NCBI GenBank assembly: GCA_030640045.1
Contig: DAOWKF010000110.1
Location: 1-6,036, forward strand
DNA from: Candidatus Omnitrophota bacterium
GTDB taxonomy: Bacteria > NPL-UPA2 > BS750m-G34
Direction of reading: 5' to 3'
DNA length: 6,036 nt
Notes under the pieces: generated by a model
The model's input: only the letters and a program-made list of their open reading frames with translations
Database searches by the model: none
Told to the model about the DNA's origin: nothing
Translations under genes and position numbers: made by a program
In this document: positions 1 through 5,939 of the stretch, in pieces
How the letters are laid out: every line of letters begins with the position of its first letter
How positions within the stretch are numbered: position 1 is the stretch's first letter

Positions 1-388
1 AGAAGGGCTTATGGTGGATAAGGCAGTTAACTTCAGCCACCTCAAAGGTGTACTGGAGGTATTCGCCAGAGAGATCTTTGGCCCGCAGGCTGCTATGCGC
101 TTTCGCCCTGATTATTTTCCTTTTACAGAACCAAGCGCTGAGATTTCTATAAGCTGTTTTCCCTGCCGCGGCCGGGGCTGCCGCACGTGCTCTAACACAG
201 GATGGCTTGAGATAGGCGGGGCAGGTATGGTCCATCCCAGCGTCTTTAAGGTTGTGGGATATAACTACGAAGACTGGACAGCTTTTGCATTTGGTCTGGG
301 CATTGACCGTCTTATTATGAATCGTTATGGAATCAATGATATCAGAATCCTCTACGAAAATGACCTGCGCTTCCTGAGGCAGTTTTAA
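1..388 (+). CDS. pheS: Phenylalanyl-tRNA synthetase alpha subunit, C-terminal part (5' end outside window)
   Basis: This is the catalytic subunit of the cytoplasmic (alpha-beta)2 enzyme that charges tRNA-Phe with phenylalanine. Only the last 128 codons are present: the reading frame is open from base 2 (Glu-Gly-Leu before the first Met at 11), and EGLMVD matches the middle of the family, so that Met is internal. Visible signatures are [10 protein letters not shown], the motif 2 region [14 protein letters not shown], the GAGMVHP segment, class II motif 3 [10 protein letters not shown], and the usual ending [10 protein letters not shown]. Between PSAE and [12 protein letters not shown] lies a short insert with CxxC-x4-CxxC spacing at 155-190. 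E. coli and Thermus PheS lack it, but from memory it occurs in several other bacterial groups. The stop TAA shares its last A with the pheT start codon, so the two subunits are probably translationally coupled. The identification is secure. Confidence 0.97.
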   Translation, partial: EGLMVDKAVNFSHLKGVLEVFAREIFGPQAAMRFRPDYFPFTEPSAEISISCFPCRGRGCRTCSNTGWLEIGGAGMVHPSVFKVVGYNYEDWTAFAFGLGIDRLIMNRYGINDIRILYENDLRFLRQF

Positions 389-2499
389 TGAAAGTTCTTT
401 ATTTCTGGCTTAAAGAAATAATTCCTTTTCGTCTCACACCCGAGGCGCTGGCTGAGAAATTAACTATGATTGGCCTTGAGGTGGAGGCCATAAATAAAGA
501 TGCTTCCGGAGATGCATCCGGAGATGCAGGTGATACAATCCTCGATATAGCTGTCACCTCCAACCGTCCGGACTGCCTGGGGATAATAGGTATAGCCAGA
601 GAGGTCCATGCTATTCTTTCATCCTGGGCGCCGGGAACTAAGCGCTCCAGGGGGTTACGTTTACCCCATGCCAAACTTAAAGAATCCAGAGAGCGCACAG
701 CTAATAATGTCCGGGTTTCGATTCAGGATAAAGCCCTCTGTCACCGCTACACAGCGCGCCTTATCAAAAATGTAAAGGTCAAACAAAGCCCTCCATGGCT
801 TAAGAATAGACTTAAGGCATTAGGCCTCCGTCCCATTAATAATATAGTTGATATAACCAATTATGTCCTCATGGAATACGGCCATCCACTCCATGCATTT
901 GATTTCGACAGGATAAAAGGCCGGAAGATTATAGTCAGGCGCGCAAAAGCGGGTGAAAAGATAATCACCCTCGATGGAGTCCCGCGGGAACTCGATAAGG
1001 GCATATTGGTTATTGCGGATAATGAAAAACCTCAGGCAATTGCAGGCGTCATTGGCGGGATGGAGAGCGAGGTTAGTGAAGGCACTACGAATATTTTGCT
1101 TGAGAGCGCCTATTTTGATCCAGGGGCTATTCGACGCGCCTCAAAAAAATTGGGAATATCTACCGACTCTTCCTATCGTTTTGAACGCGGTGCTGACAAG
1201 GAAGCCGTTTCAGTTGCCTCCCAACGGGCAATGGCCCTGATTCAGGAATTAGCAGGCGGTGATGTGTTAAAAGGCGAGGTTGATGTCTACCCGCGTCCTT
1301 CTAAGCCTGTCCGAATTTCTCTTCGCCTCAAGCGTGTTAGGAAGATATTGGGGGTTGAAATTGAGAAATCCCGGATAAGGTCTATCCTTAATGCCCTTGG
1401 GTTAAAAGTAGAAAAGAGCGACGGGGAAGTCTGGAGAATTCGTATCCCGGGTTTCCGGCGTGATCTTTCTCTTGAGATTGACCTTATTGAAGAGATAGCC
1501 CGCCATTTTGGATATACCCGTATCCCGGCAACACTGCCGTCTATTACAATCGCGCCTCCACAACAGGAATATAGCTCCCTGGTTTATGAAAATGTAAAAG
1601 AGATAATGACATCCGCTGGTTTTGACGAGGTTATTAATTTTAGTTTCTATAGTAAAAAAAAGAACGCGGGACCCGCTCATGGGAGAGAACCTGGCCTGCC
1701 GGTATCGATCAAAAATCCGATTTCAGAGGAACAGGGTGTTATGCGCTTATCCCTTGCGCATGGACTCCTGGGAACTGCGAACCTTAATTTAAGCAGGGGT
1801 GAGAAGGCGATAAAGATTTTTGAACTTGGTAAGACATATTTTTTAAAGAACGAAAATACCCCGCATGAAAAATATTGCCTGGGTGCGCTATGTCTGGAGA
1901 CTGCCGCTATGCAGCATTGGAAAAGGGAAATGAAAAAAATAGATTTTTACGACATAAAAGGAGTAATAGAACTTCTTTTTAATAGGTTAGGTATAGAGGA
2001 TGTTGATTTTCGCGCCGGCCCTGTTTCTTATTTTAATGAGTCTTCCTCAACTCTCATCTACGCAGGCAATAAAGACATAGGATGGGTCGGCGAAGTAGAT
2101 AAAAATACCCTTACCGCTTATGATATTAATCAAAGGGCATTTCTCTTTGAAATCTATGTGAGCGAGATTATCCCATCTGTGCGCAAGGCCATTAATTTTA
2201 GAGAACTCCCTAAATTCCCGGCAAGTTTCAGGGATATATCTATAATAGTGCCGGAAGAAATTGTGTGCGGGGAGATAACCCGGAGCATTGAAAAAAGCGG
2301 CGATATAAATCTTGAGAAAATAGAGCTCATTGATCTATATCGGGGCAAGCAGATTCCTCCTGGCCGCGTGGGGCTTACCTACCGGCTTACATTTCGTTCT
2401 CTTCAGCGCACCTTACGGGAAGAGGAGGTCAATAATCTTTTTTCCAGGATTATTTCCGACCTTAAAACCACATTCCCGATTGAACTGCGGGAAAAATAG
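388..2499 (+). CDS. pheT: Phenylalanyl-tRNA synthetase beta subunit, short form lacking the tRNA-binding OB domain
   Basis: This is the non-catalytic partner of PheS; it supports the synthetase core, proofreads Tyr-tRNA-Phe and binds the anticodon. At 703 residues it is about 90 shorter than E. coli PheT (795). The missing part is the EMAP-II-like tRNA-binding domain normally found at about residues 40-150: LEVEAIN (30-36) is joined by an Asp/Ala/Ser/Gly linker to ILDIAVTSNRPDCLGI (51-66). The rest is complete. The B3/B4 editing domain includes GHPLHAFD (His169), Glu239 and STDSSYRFERG (Thr259, with Ser261 where E. coli has Ala). The B5 domain carries the conserved acidic set D359, D365, E368 and E369, followed by HFGY. 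A catalytic-like domain spans about 390-595, and a C-terminal FDX-ACB anticodon-binding domain spans about 605-703 (RELPKFPASFRDISI, YRGKQIPPGR). The ATG overlaps the pheS stop by one base, and TGAGG at 375-379 lies 8 bases upstream as a ribosome binding site. The stop is TAG. Confidence 0.97.
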   Translation: MKVLYFWLKEIIPFRLTPEALAEKLTMIGLEVEAINKDASGDASGDAGDTILDIAVTSNRPDCLGIIGIAREVHAILSSWAPGTKRSRGLRLPHAKLKESRERTANNVRVSIQDKALCHRYTARLIKNVKVKQSPPWLKNRLKALGLRPINNIVDITNYVLMEYGHPLHAFDFDRIKGRKIIVRRAKAGEKIITLDGVPRELDKGILVIADNEKPQAIAGVIGGMESEVSEGTTNILLESAYFDPGAIRRASKKLGISTDSSYRFERGADKEAVSVASQRAMALIQELAGGDVLKGEVDVYPRPSKPVRISLRLKRVRKILGVEIEKSRIRSILNALGLKVEKSDGEVWRIRIPGFRRDLSLEIDLIEEIARHFGYTRIPATLPSITIAPPQQEYSSLVYENVKEIMTSAGFDEVINFSFYSKKKNAGPAHGREPGLPVSIKNPISEEQGVMRLSLAHGLLGTANLNLSRGEKAIKIFELGKTYFLKNENTPHEKYCLGALCLETAAMQHWKREMKKIDFYDIKGVIELLFNRLGIEDVDFRAGPVSYFNESSSTLIYAGNKDIGWVGEVDKNTLTAYDINQRAFLFEIYVSEIIPSVRKAINFRELPKFPASFRDISIIVPEEIVCGEITRSIEKSGDINLEKIELIDLYRGKQIPPGRVGLTYRLTFRSLQRTLREEEVNNLFSRIISDLKTTFPIELREK
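499..533 (+). repeat. 12-bp in-frame tandem repeat encoding the Asp-Ala-Ser-Gly linker of PheT
   Basis: Two copies of GATGC(T/A)TCCGGA (499-510 and 511-522) differ at one base and are followed by a partial third copy, GATGCAGGTGA (523-533). The period is four codons, so the repeat reads DASG-DASG-DAGD. It lies exactly where full-length PheT carries its tRNA-binding domain, and it looks like a flexible spacer that arose by slippage or duplication after the domain was lost or was never present. The repeat is seen directly; its origin is inference. Confidence 0.8.
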
Positions 2500-2528
2500 T
2501 GGACAAAAAAATTTTTGTATGATACACT
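2500..2528 (+). promoter_or_regulatory. Probable sigma70-type promoter for rpmE-prfA-prmC-murA
   Basis: Just after the pheT stop, TGGACA (2500-2505, one mismatch to TTGACA) is followed by a 17-base spacer and TACACT (2523-2528, four of six matches including the first two bases and the last). TG at 2520-2521 forms an extended -10 (TGnTACACT). An A7T5 tract in the spacer (2505-2516) may bend the DNA. Transcription would start near 2535, about 20 bases before the rpmE ATG. An overlapping alternative -10 is TATGAT at 2518-2523, but it lacks a good -35. The promoter is predicted from motifs only. Confidence 0.5.
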
Positions 2529-2543
2529 AAATAATATAAAATA

Positions 2544-2549
2544 AAGGGG
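2544..2549 (+). promoter_or_regulatory. Ribosome binding site of rpmE
   Basis: AAGGGG lies 5 bases before the ATG at 2555, in an AT-rich unstructured leader that should expose it. It is the clearest ribosome binding site in the window. Read together with the next two bases (AAGGGGAC), it also matches the first eight bases of the repeat core found inside prmC and the hisC-like gene; this may be chance. Confidence 0.65.
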
Positions 2550-2554
2550 ACTAT

Positions 2555-2755
2555 ATGAAAACAAAAATTCATCCGCAGTATAAAGAGACAACCGTTACCT
2601 GTGCCTGTGGAGAGGTAATCCACACACGCGCTACTACCCAGAATATCAGGATAGAGATTTGTTCTAAGTGCCATCCGTTTTTTACGGGTAAACAGAAGTT
2701 TGTAGATAGCGCCGGGCGTGTAGAAAAATTTAAGCGAAGATATAAAAAATCTTAG
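2555..2755 (+). CDS. rpmE: Ribosomal protein L31 (bL31), zinc-binding type A
   Basis: This small protein of the 50S subunit contributes to the bridge with the 30S head. At 66 residues it is close to E. coli L31 (70). The start MKTKIHPQY and the block [17 protein letters not shown] are family hallmarks, and the tail is basic (RRYKKS). Four cysteines, C16, C18, C36 and C39, form the zinc site of the C+ type-A form, as opposed to the zinc-independent form induced during zinc starvation. A strong ribosome binding site and a probable promoter lie directly upstream, so it probably begins the transcription unit. The stop is TAG followed by C, a weak termination context in E. coli. The stop is in the same frame as prfA, with no other stop codon between them. 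Confidence 0.97.
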   Translation: MKTKIHPQYKETTVTCACGEVIHTRATTQNIRIEICSKCHPFFTGKQKFVDSAGRVEKFKRRYKKS

Positions 2756-2761
2756 CTTCTA

Positions 2762-2776
2762 CAATTCCCCCAATTG
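2762..2776 (+). promoter_or_regulatory. Small palindrome with a C5 loop covering the prfA start codon
   Basis: CAATT (2762-2766), CCCCC (2767-2771) and AATTG (2772-2776) form a perfect 5-bp inverted repeat, and the prfA start TTG is the last three bases of the 3' arm. As RNA the stem is short and AU-rich, so on its own it would be weak. The UCCCC of its left side could instead pair with GGGGA (2546-2550) at the rpmE ribosome binding site. There is no U-run after it, so it is not a terminator. A role in controlling prfA is speculation. Confidence 0.35.
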
Positions 2777-3835
2777 ATTCCATACGACCACCTTAAAAAG
2801 TTAGAAAAAGAATACGACCGCCTCACCAAGCGTCTAATCCAACCCGAAGTTATCTCTAATCCTTCCCTTTACCAGAAAGACCTGAAGGTATATAAGGAGA
2901 TGACCCGGGTTATAGAAGAATTCAGGGCATATGAAAAACTCTGCCGGGATCTCGAAGGGGCAATTACTTTAAAAGAATCCCGGGATGAAGAGCCGGGCTT
3001 AAAGGCATTAGTTGAGGAAGAGGTAACCAATCTTCAAAAAGAAAAGGAGGAGAAGGAAAAGAAAATTTTAGAGCTTCTCACGCCTCCGGATGAAGATGAA
3101 GCCCGCGCATCCATTATCATGGAGATAAGGGCCGGGGTAGGAGGAGATGAGGCCGGTATATTCGTGGCGGACCTGTATCGTTTATATTCGCACTATGCTG
3201 AAGATAGAGGATGGAAGGTCGAGGTAATGGACAGCCACCCTACGCGTAGCAAGGGCTTTAAAGAAATAATATTCAGTATCTCCGGTAAAGGTGTCTATGG
3301 AAGGTTACGCTATGAAAGCGGAGTCCACAGGGTGCAGAGGGTTCCGATGACCGAGACATCCGGCCGGATACATACCTCTACAGCCACAATAGCTGTTTTG
3401 ATAGAGCCTGAAGCGGTTGAGATAGATATAAAGCCGGATGATTTGCGCATAGATATCTACCGTGCTTCCGGACCGGGCGGACAGGGGGTAAATACCACTG
3501 ATTCAGCAGTGCGTATCACACATATTCCGACAGGGGTTGTGGTATCCTGCCAGGATGAGAGGTCTCAGCACAAAAATAAGGCCAAGGCTATGAGGGTCCT
3601 TCGGGCAAGATTATTGACACATGAACGGGAAAAACAAACTCAGAAAATTGCTGATGAAAGGCGCGGCCAGATCGGCAAGGGCGACCGCAGTGAGAAGATA
3701 AGGACATATAATTTTTCGCAAAACCGTTTAACAGACCACAGGATCGGCCTCAGCCTTTATCAGTTAGATGATGTTATGGAAGGCCACATAGATAAAATCA
3801 TCGACGCATTGAGTGAAAAAGCTAAAGAAAAATGA
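2774..3835 (+). CDS. prfA: Peptide chain release factor 1 (RF1), TTG start
   Basis: RF1 recognises UAA and UAG in the ribosomal A site and triggers peptidyl-tRNA hydrolysis. The protein is 353 residues (E. coli 360). Residues 1-105 are a charged, largely helical N-terminal domain with a Lys/Glu-rich stretch at 88-98. The codon-recognition tripeptide is Pro191-Met-Thr193, fitting the RF1 PxT pattern and not the RF2 SPF. The catalytic loop [14 protein letters not shown] places GGQ at 235-237, and Gln237 is the expected target of PrmC, encoded next. [10 protein letters not shown] (263-272), TYNFSQNR and TDHRI (320-324) are also typical. TTG at 2774 is the chosen start: the next in-frame ATG is codon 43, inside the conserved N-terminal domain, and the preceding in-frame stop is the rpmE TAG. 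No Shine-Dalgarno sequence precedes it (TACAATTCCCCCAA), which is unusual; initiation may depend on coupling to rpmE. ATT at 2777 is a less likely alternative start. Confidence 0.95.
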   Translation: MIPYDHLKKLEKEYDRLTKRLIQPEVISNPSLYQKDLKVYKEMTRVIEEFRAYEKLCRDLEGAITLKESRDEEPGLKALVEEEVTNLQKEKEEKEKKILELLTPPDEDEARASIIMEIRAGVGGDEAGIFVADLYRLYSHYAEDRGWKVEVMDSHPTRSKGFKEIIFSISGKGVYGRLRYESGVHRVQRVPMTETSGRIHTSTATIAVLIEPEAVEIDIKPDDLRIDIYRASGPGGQGVNTTDSAVRITHIPTGVVVSCQDERSQHKNKAKAMRVLRARLLTHEREKQTQKIADERRGQIGKGDRSEKIRTYNFSQNRLTDHRIGLSLYQLDDVMEGHIDKIIDALSEKAKEK

Positions 3836-4665
3836 AAAACATAATAGACTGGCAAGATAAGGGGACAGTATACTTAATTATTCCCCGCGAGGTAGATTAT
3901 ATCCTTTCAGGTATACTCGGTCTTTCCTTCACGGAGCTATATCTTAATTCCGAAAAAATCGTGGATGAAGAAAAAGGCCGCGAGATTTCGGCTGCGCTGG
4001 AAAAAAGGCTTTACGGTATGCCCCTTCAGTATATACTCGGGGAGGTAGAATTTTTTTCTCTGTTGTTTCATGTCCGGCCCGGGGTGTTTATTCCCCGGCC
4101 TGAGACAGAATTGCTTGTTGAACATGCCCTTAAGGTCATTGCAAGTTCTTCTCACTCGTCATTCCAAATCCCAACCATCCTCGACCTCTGCACAGGGTGC
4201 GGCAATATTGCGCTGAGTATAGCTAAGAATACCAATTGCAAAATTATTGCTACTGATATATCTAATCCAGGTCTTAAGGTTGCAAGAGAAAATGCCATTC
4301 GCCTTGGTCTAAACGACAGAGTAGAGTTTTTACAAGGAGATCTCTTCGAGCCTTTATCATCTCCATTTTCCCTTATCATCTCCAATCCCCCTTACATAAC
4401 CAGCGGGGAATGGAAGACTCTCCCGGGAGAGGTGAAATATTATGAGCCGCATGAAGCCCTCTTCGGCGGTGAAGATGGCCTTGATTTTTACAAGCGCATC
4501 TCTTATGATGCGAGGCGCTATATAAAAGCCGGTGGCCGTCTCCTTCTCGAGGTAGGTCCTGCCGGAGCAGTTGCCTCAATATTAAAACAAGACGGCTGGG
4601 AGGATATAAAGATAATGAAAGACTATAATAACCGTGACCGCATTATTTCTTGTAGATTTTCTTAA
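3832..4665 (+). CDS. prmC: Release factor glutamine methyltransferase PrmC (HemK family)
   Basis: PrmC uses S-adenosylmethionine to methylate the GGQ glutamine of RF1 and RF2, raising termination efficiency. The protein is 277 residues, as in E. coli. An N-terminal helical domain (about 17-80; [16 protein letters not shown]) is followed by [12 protein letters not shown] (86-97), SAM motif [12 protein letters not shown] (118-128; many homologues have DLGTGSG), the acidic TD (141-142) after the next strand, and the signature SNPPY (184-188) that contacts the substrate glutamine. [12 protein letters not shown] (212-223) is also typical. The ATG overlaps the prfA stop as ATGA, putting the enzyme directly behind its substrate; the upstream sequence is A-rich with no good ribosome binding site, so translational coupling is likely. 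The extreme N-terminus is short and odd: residues 10-16 (KGTVYLI) are encoded by a repeat-like element, where homologues usually have a longer helix before the PR(L/E)D segment. Confidence 0.95.
   Translation: MKNIIDWQDKGTVYLIIPREVDYILSGILGLSFTELYLNSEKIVDEEKGREISAALEKRLYGMPLQYILGEVEFFSLLFHVRPGVFIPRPETELLVEHALKVIASSSHSSFQIPTILDLCTGCGNIALSIAKNTNCKIIATDISNPGLKVARENAIRLGLNDRVEFLQGDLFEPLSSPFSLIISNPPYITSGEWKTLPGEVKYYEPHEALFGGEDGLDFYKRISYDARRYIKAGGRLLLEVGPAGAVASILKQDGWEDIKIMKDYNNRDRIISCRFS
3859..3886 (+). repeat. REP-like repeat fragment inside the 5' end of prmC
   Basis: AAGGGGACAGT (3859-3869) is identical to bases 5942-5952 in the hisC-like gene. It continues into the 8-bp palindrome AGTATACT (3867-3874) and TTAATTA, and ends in TCCCC (3882-3886), which is the inverse complement of GGGGA (3861-3865). 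The element is in frame and encodes KGTVYLI of PrmC. From memory, short GGGGACAG-type sequences are scattered widely in genomes of uncultured bacteria, sometimes near REP-associated (Y1-type) transposases; no such transposase is in this window. The shared core and symmetry are visible; assignment to a mobile repeat family is inference. Confidence 0.5.
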
Positions 4666-4667
4666 TC

Positions 4668-5939
4668 ATGGATAAAATCGTAATTACCGGCGGGGCAAGG
4701 CTCAAGGGTGAGGTCAGGATAAGCGGGGCCAAAAATGCAGCCCTGCCGATTATGGCGGCAACCCTTCTCACTGATAAAGAGTGCATCATCGATAATGTTC
4801 CCAATCTGCACGATGTCTCTACTATGGCCAGGATCCTTCGCGCGCTCGGCGGCAGGGTCAGCTTTAGTGATAAAAATAATCGTTTAATTATTTTGAATAA
4901 AAATCTCACAAGCAGTGATGCCCCCTATGAGATGGTAAGCACTATGCGGGCCTCTATCTGTGTCCTTGGTCCGCTTCTTGGCAGATTGGGAGAGGCTACA
5001 GTATCTGTGCCTGGAGGATGCGTCATCGGTAACCGCCCAATTGATCTGCACCTGCATGGGCTTAGAAAGCTTGGCGCGGATATAAAGATTGAACACGGCT
5101 ATGTAGCCGCTAAGGCTGTGAAAAGATTAAAAGGCAGGGAGATTTATCTCGGAGGCCCATTTGGCTCAAGTGTCCTTGCCACTGCCAATGTTATGATGGC
5201 TGCAGCCTTAGCCAGGGGAGAGACTATCATCGAAAACGCCGCATGTGAGCCGGAGATATGCGACCTGGCGCATTTCCTGAATTCAATGGGCGCAAATATC
5301 CATGGGATAGGGTCTCATGTCCTCTCTATAAAAGGAGTAAATAAATTACACGGGGCAAAATACAGGATTATCCCGGACAGGATTGAGGCAGGAACATTTA
5401 TAATAGCCGGCGCTATTACTAAAGGTGAGGTGAGGATAAAAAATGCAAACCCACAGCACCTTATGGCAGTGGTTAATAAGGTCCGGCAGGCCGGCTCCAG
5501 GGTAGATGTCAAGGGGCGGGATATCTGTGTCCGCGGCGGGAGGCAGGTTTTACCGACGGATGTTACGACACTATCCTATCCTGGTTTTCCTACTGATTTG
5601 CAGGCGCAGATGATGAGTTTATTAACCCTTACCCGCGGGATAAGTGTTATAACTGAGAAGGTTTATCCGGACCGCTTTATGCATGTGGCAGAACTCAACC
5701 GTATGGGTTCTGATGTCCATTTAGAAAAGGGGAGCGCCATTGTTAAGGGCGTGAAGAATCTTAGCGGTGCGCCTATAATGGCCTCAGACCTGCGCGCCTC
5801 AGCTGCCCTTATTTTAGCAGGACTTGTAGCCGAAGGTATTACCGAGGTAAGGCGCGTCTATCACCTTGACCGCGGTTATGATAAGCTGGAACAAAAATTT
5901 TCCCTACTCGGCGCTGATATAAAGAGAGTGAAAGAATGA
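4668..5939 (+). CDS. murA: UDP-N-acetylglucosamine 1-carboxyvinyltransferase (MurA)
   Basis: MurA transfers enolpyruvate from phosphoenolpyruvate to UDP-GlcNAc in the cytoplasm, the first committed step of peptidoglycan synthesis and the target of fosfomycin. The protein is 423 residues (E. coli 419), made of two inside-out alpha/beta barrel domains. Key residues are present: Lys22-Asn23 in SGAKNAALP, Arg94 in TMRAS, the catalytic Cys118 in PGGCVIGNRPIDLH (the position that is Asp in naturally fosfomycin-resistant enzymes), Arg123, Asp310 in YPGFPTDLQAQ, Arg336 in DRFMHVAELNRMG, and Arg402 in LDRGYDKLE. The enzyme therefore looks active and of the fosfomycin-sensitive type. The ATG lies 2 bases after the prmC stop, and the preceding TGTAGATTTTCTTAATC has no Shine-Dalgarno sequence, so translation probably depends on ribosomes finishing prmC. 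The N-terminus MDKIVITGG aligns with the family, supporting this start. Confidence 0.97.
   Translation: MDKIVITGGARLKGEVRISGAKNAALPIMAATLLTDKECIIDNVPNLHDVSTMARILRALGGRVSFSDKNNRLIILNKNLTSSDAPYEMVSTMRASICVLGPLLGRLGEATVSVPGGCVIGNRPIDLHLHGLRKLGADIKIEHGYVAAKAVKRLKGREIYLGGPFGSSVLATANVMMAAALARGETIIENAACEPEICDLAHFLNSMGANIHGIGSHVLSIKGVNKLHGAKYRIIPDRIEAGTFIIAGAITKGEVRIKNANPQHLMAVVNKVRQAGSRVDVKGRDICVRGGRQVLPTDVTTLSYPGFPTDLQAQMMSLLTLTRGISVITEKVYPDRFMHVAELNRMGSDVHLEKGSAIVKGVKNLSGAPIMASDLRASAALILAGLVAEGITEVRRVYHLDRGYDKLEQKFSLLGADIKRVKE

Noticed and set aside
399..698. A 99-codon minus-strand open frame opposite the start of pheT, and other minus-strand or alternate-frame open stretches across the window.
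   Set aside because: All lie within well-recognised genes on the plus strand, lack recognisable protein motifs and show no ribosome binding site with a matching promoter; they are shadows of the real coding frames.
1654..1676. A8 run giving an A-AAA-AAG slippery heptamer in pheT, followed by GCGGG-A-CCCGC, suggestive of programmed -1 frameshifting.
   Set aside because: The inverted repeat has a one-base centre and cannot form a normal hairpin so close to the slip site. The -1 frame runs only a few dozen codons to a TAA, and the full-length zero frame is clearly the functional PheT.
2500..2520. Possible rho-independent terminator after pheT (CAAAAAAATTTTTG).
   Set aside because: The arms are pure A/T with only two bases between them and no GC-rich stem, so no stable hairpin would form. 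It is better explained as the promoter spacer A/T tract.
3041..3062. A strong AGGAGG Shine-Dalgarno-like sequence inside prfA.
   Set aside because: No start codon follows at a useful distance. It encodes the Lys/Glu-rich helical stretch of the RF1 N-terminal domain, where GAA, GAG and AAG codons produce such strings.
4351..4388. Two near-identical 19-base units sharing TTATCATCTCCA in prmC, just before the NPPY codons.
   Set aside because: The two units are read in different phases, and the encoded [18 protein letters not shown] aligns with the family without an insertion, so this is not a recent duplication.
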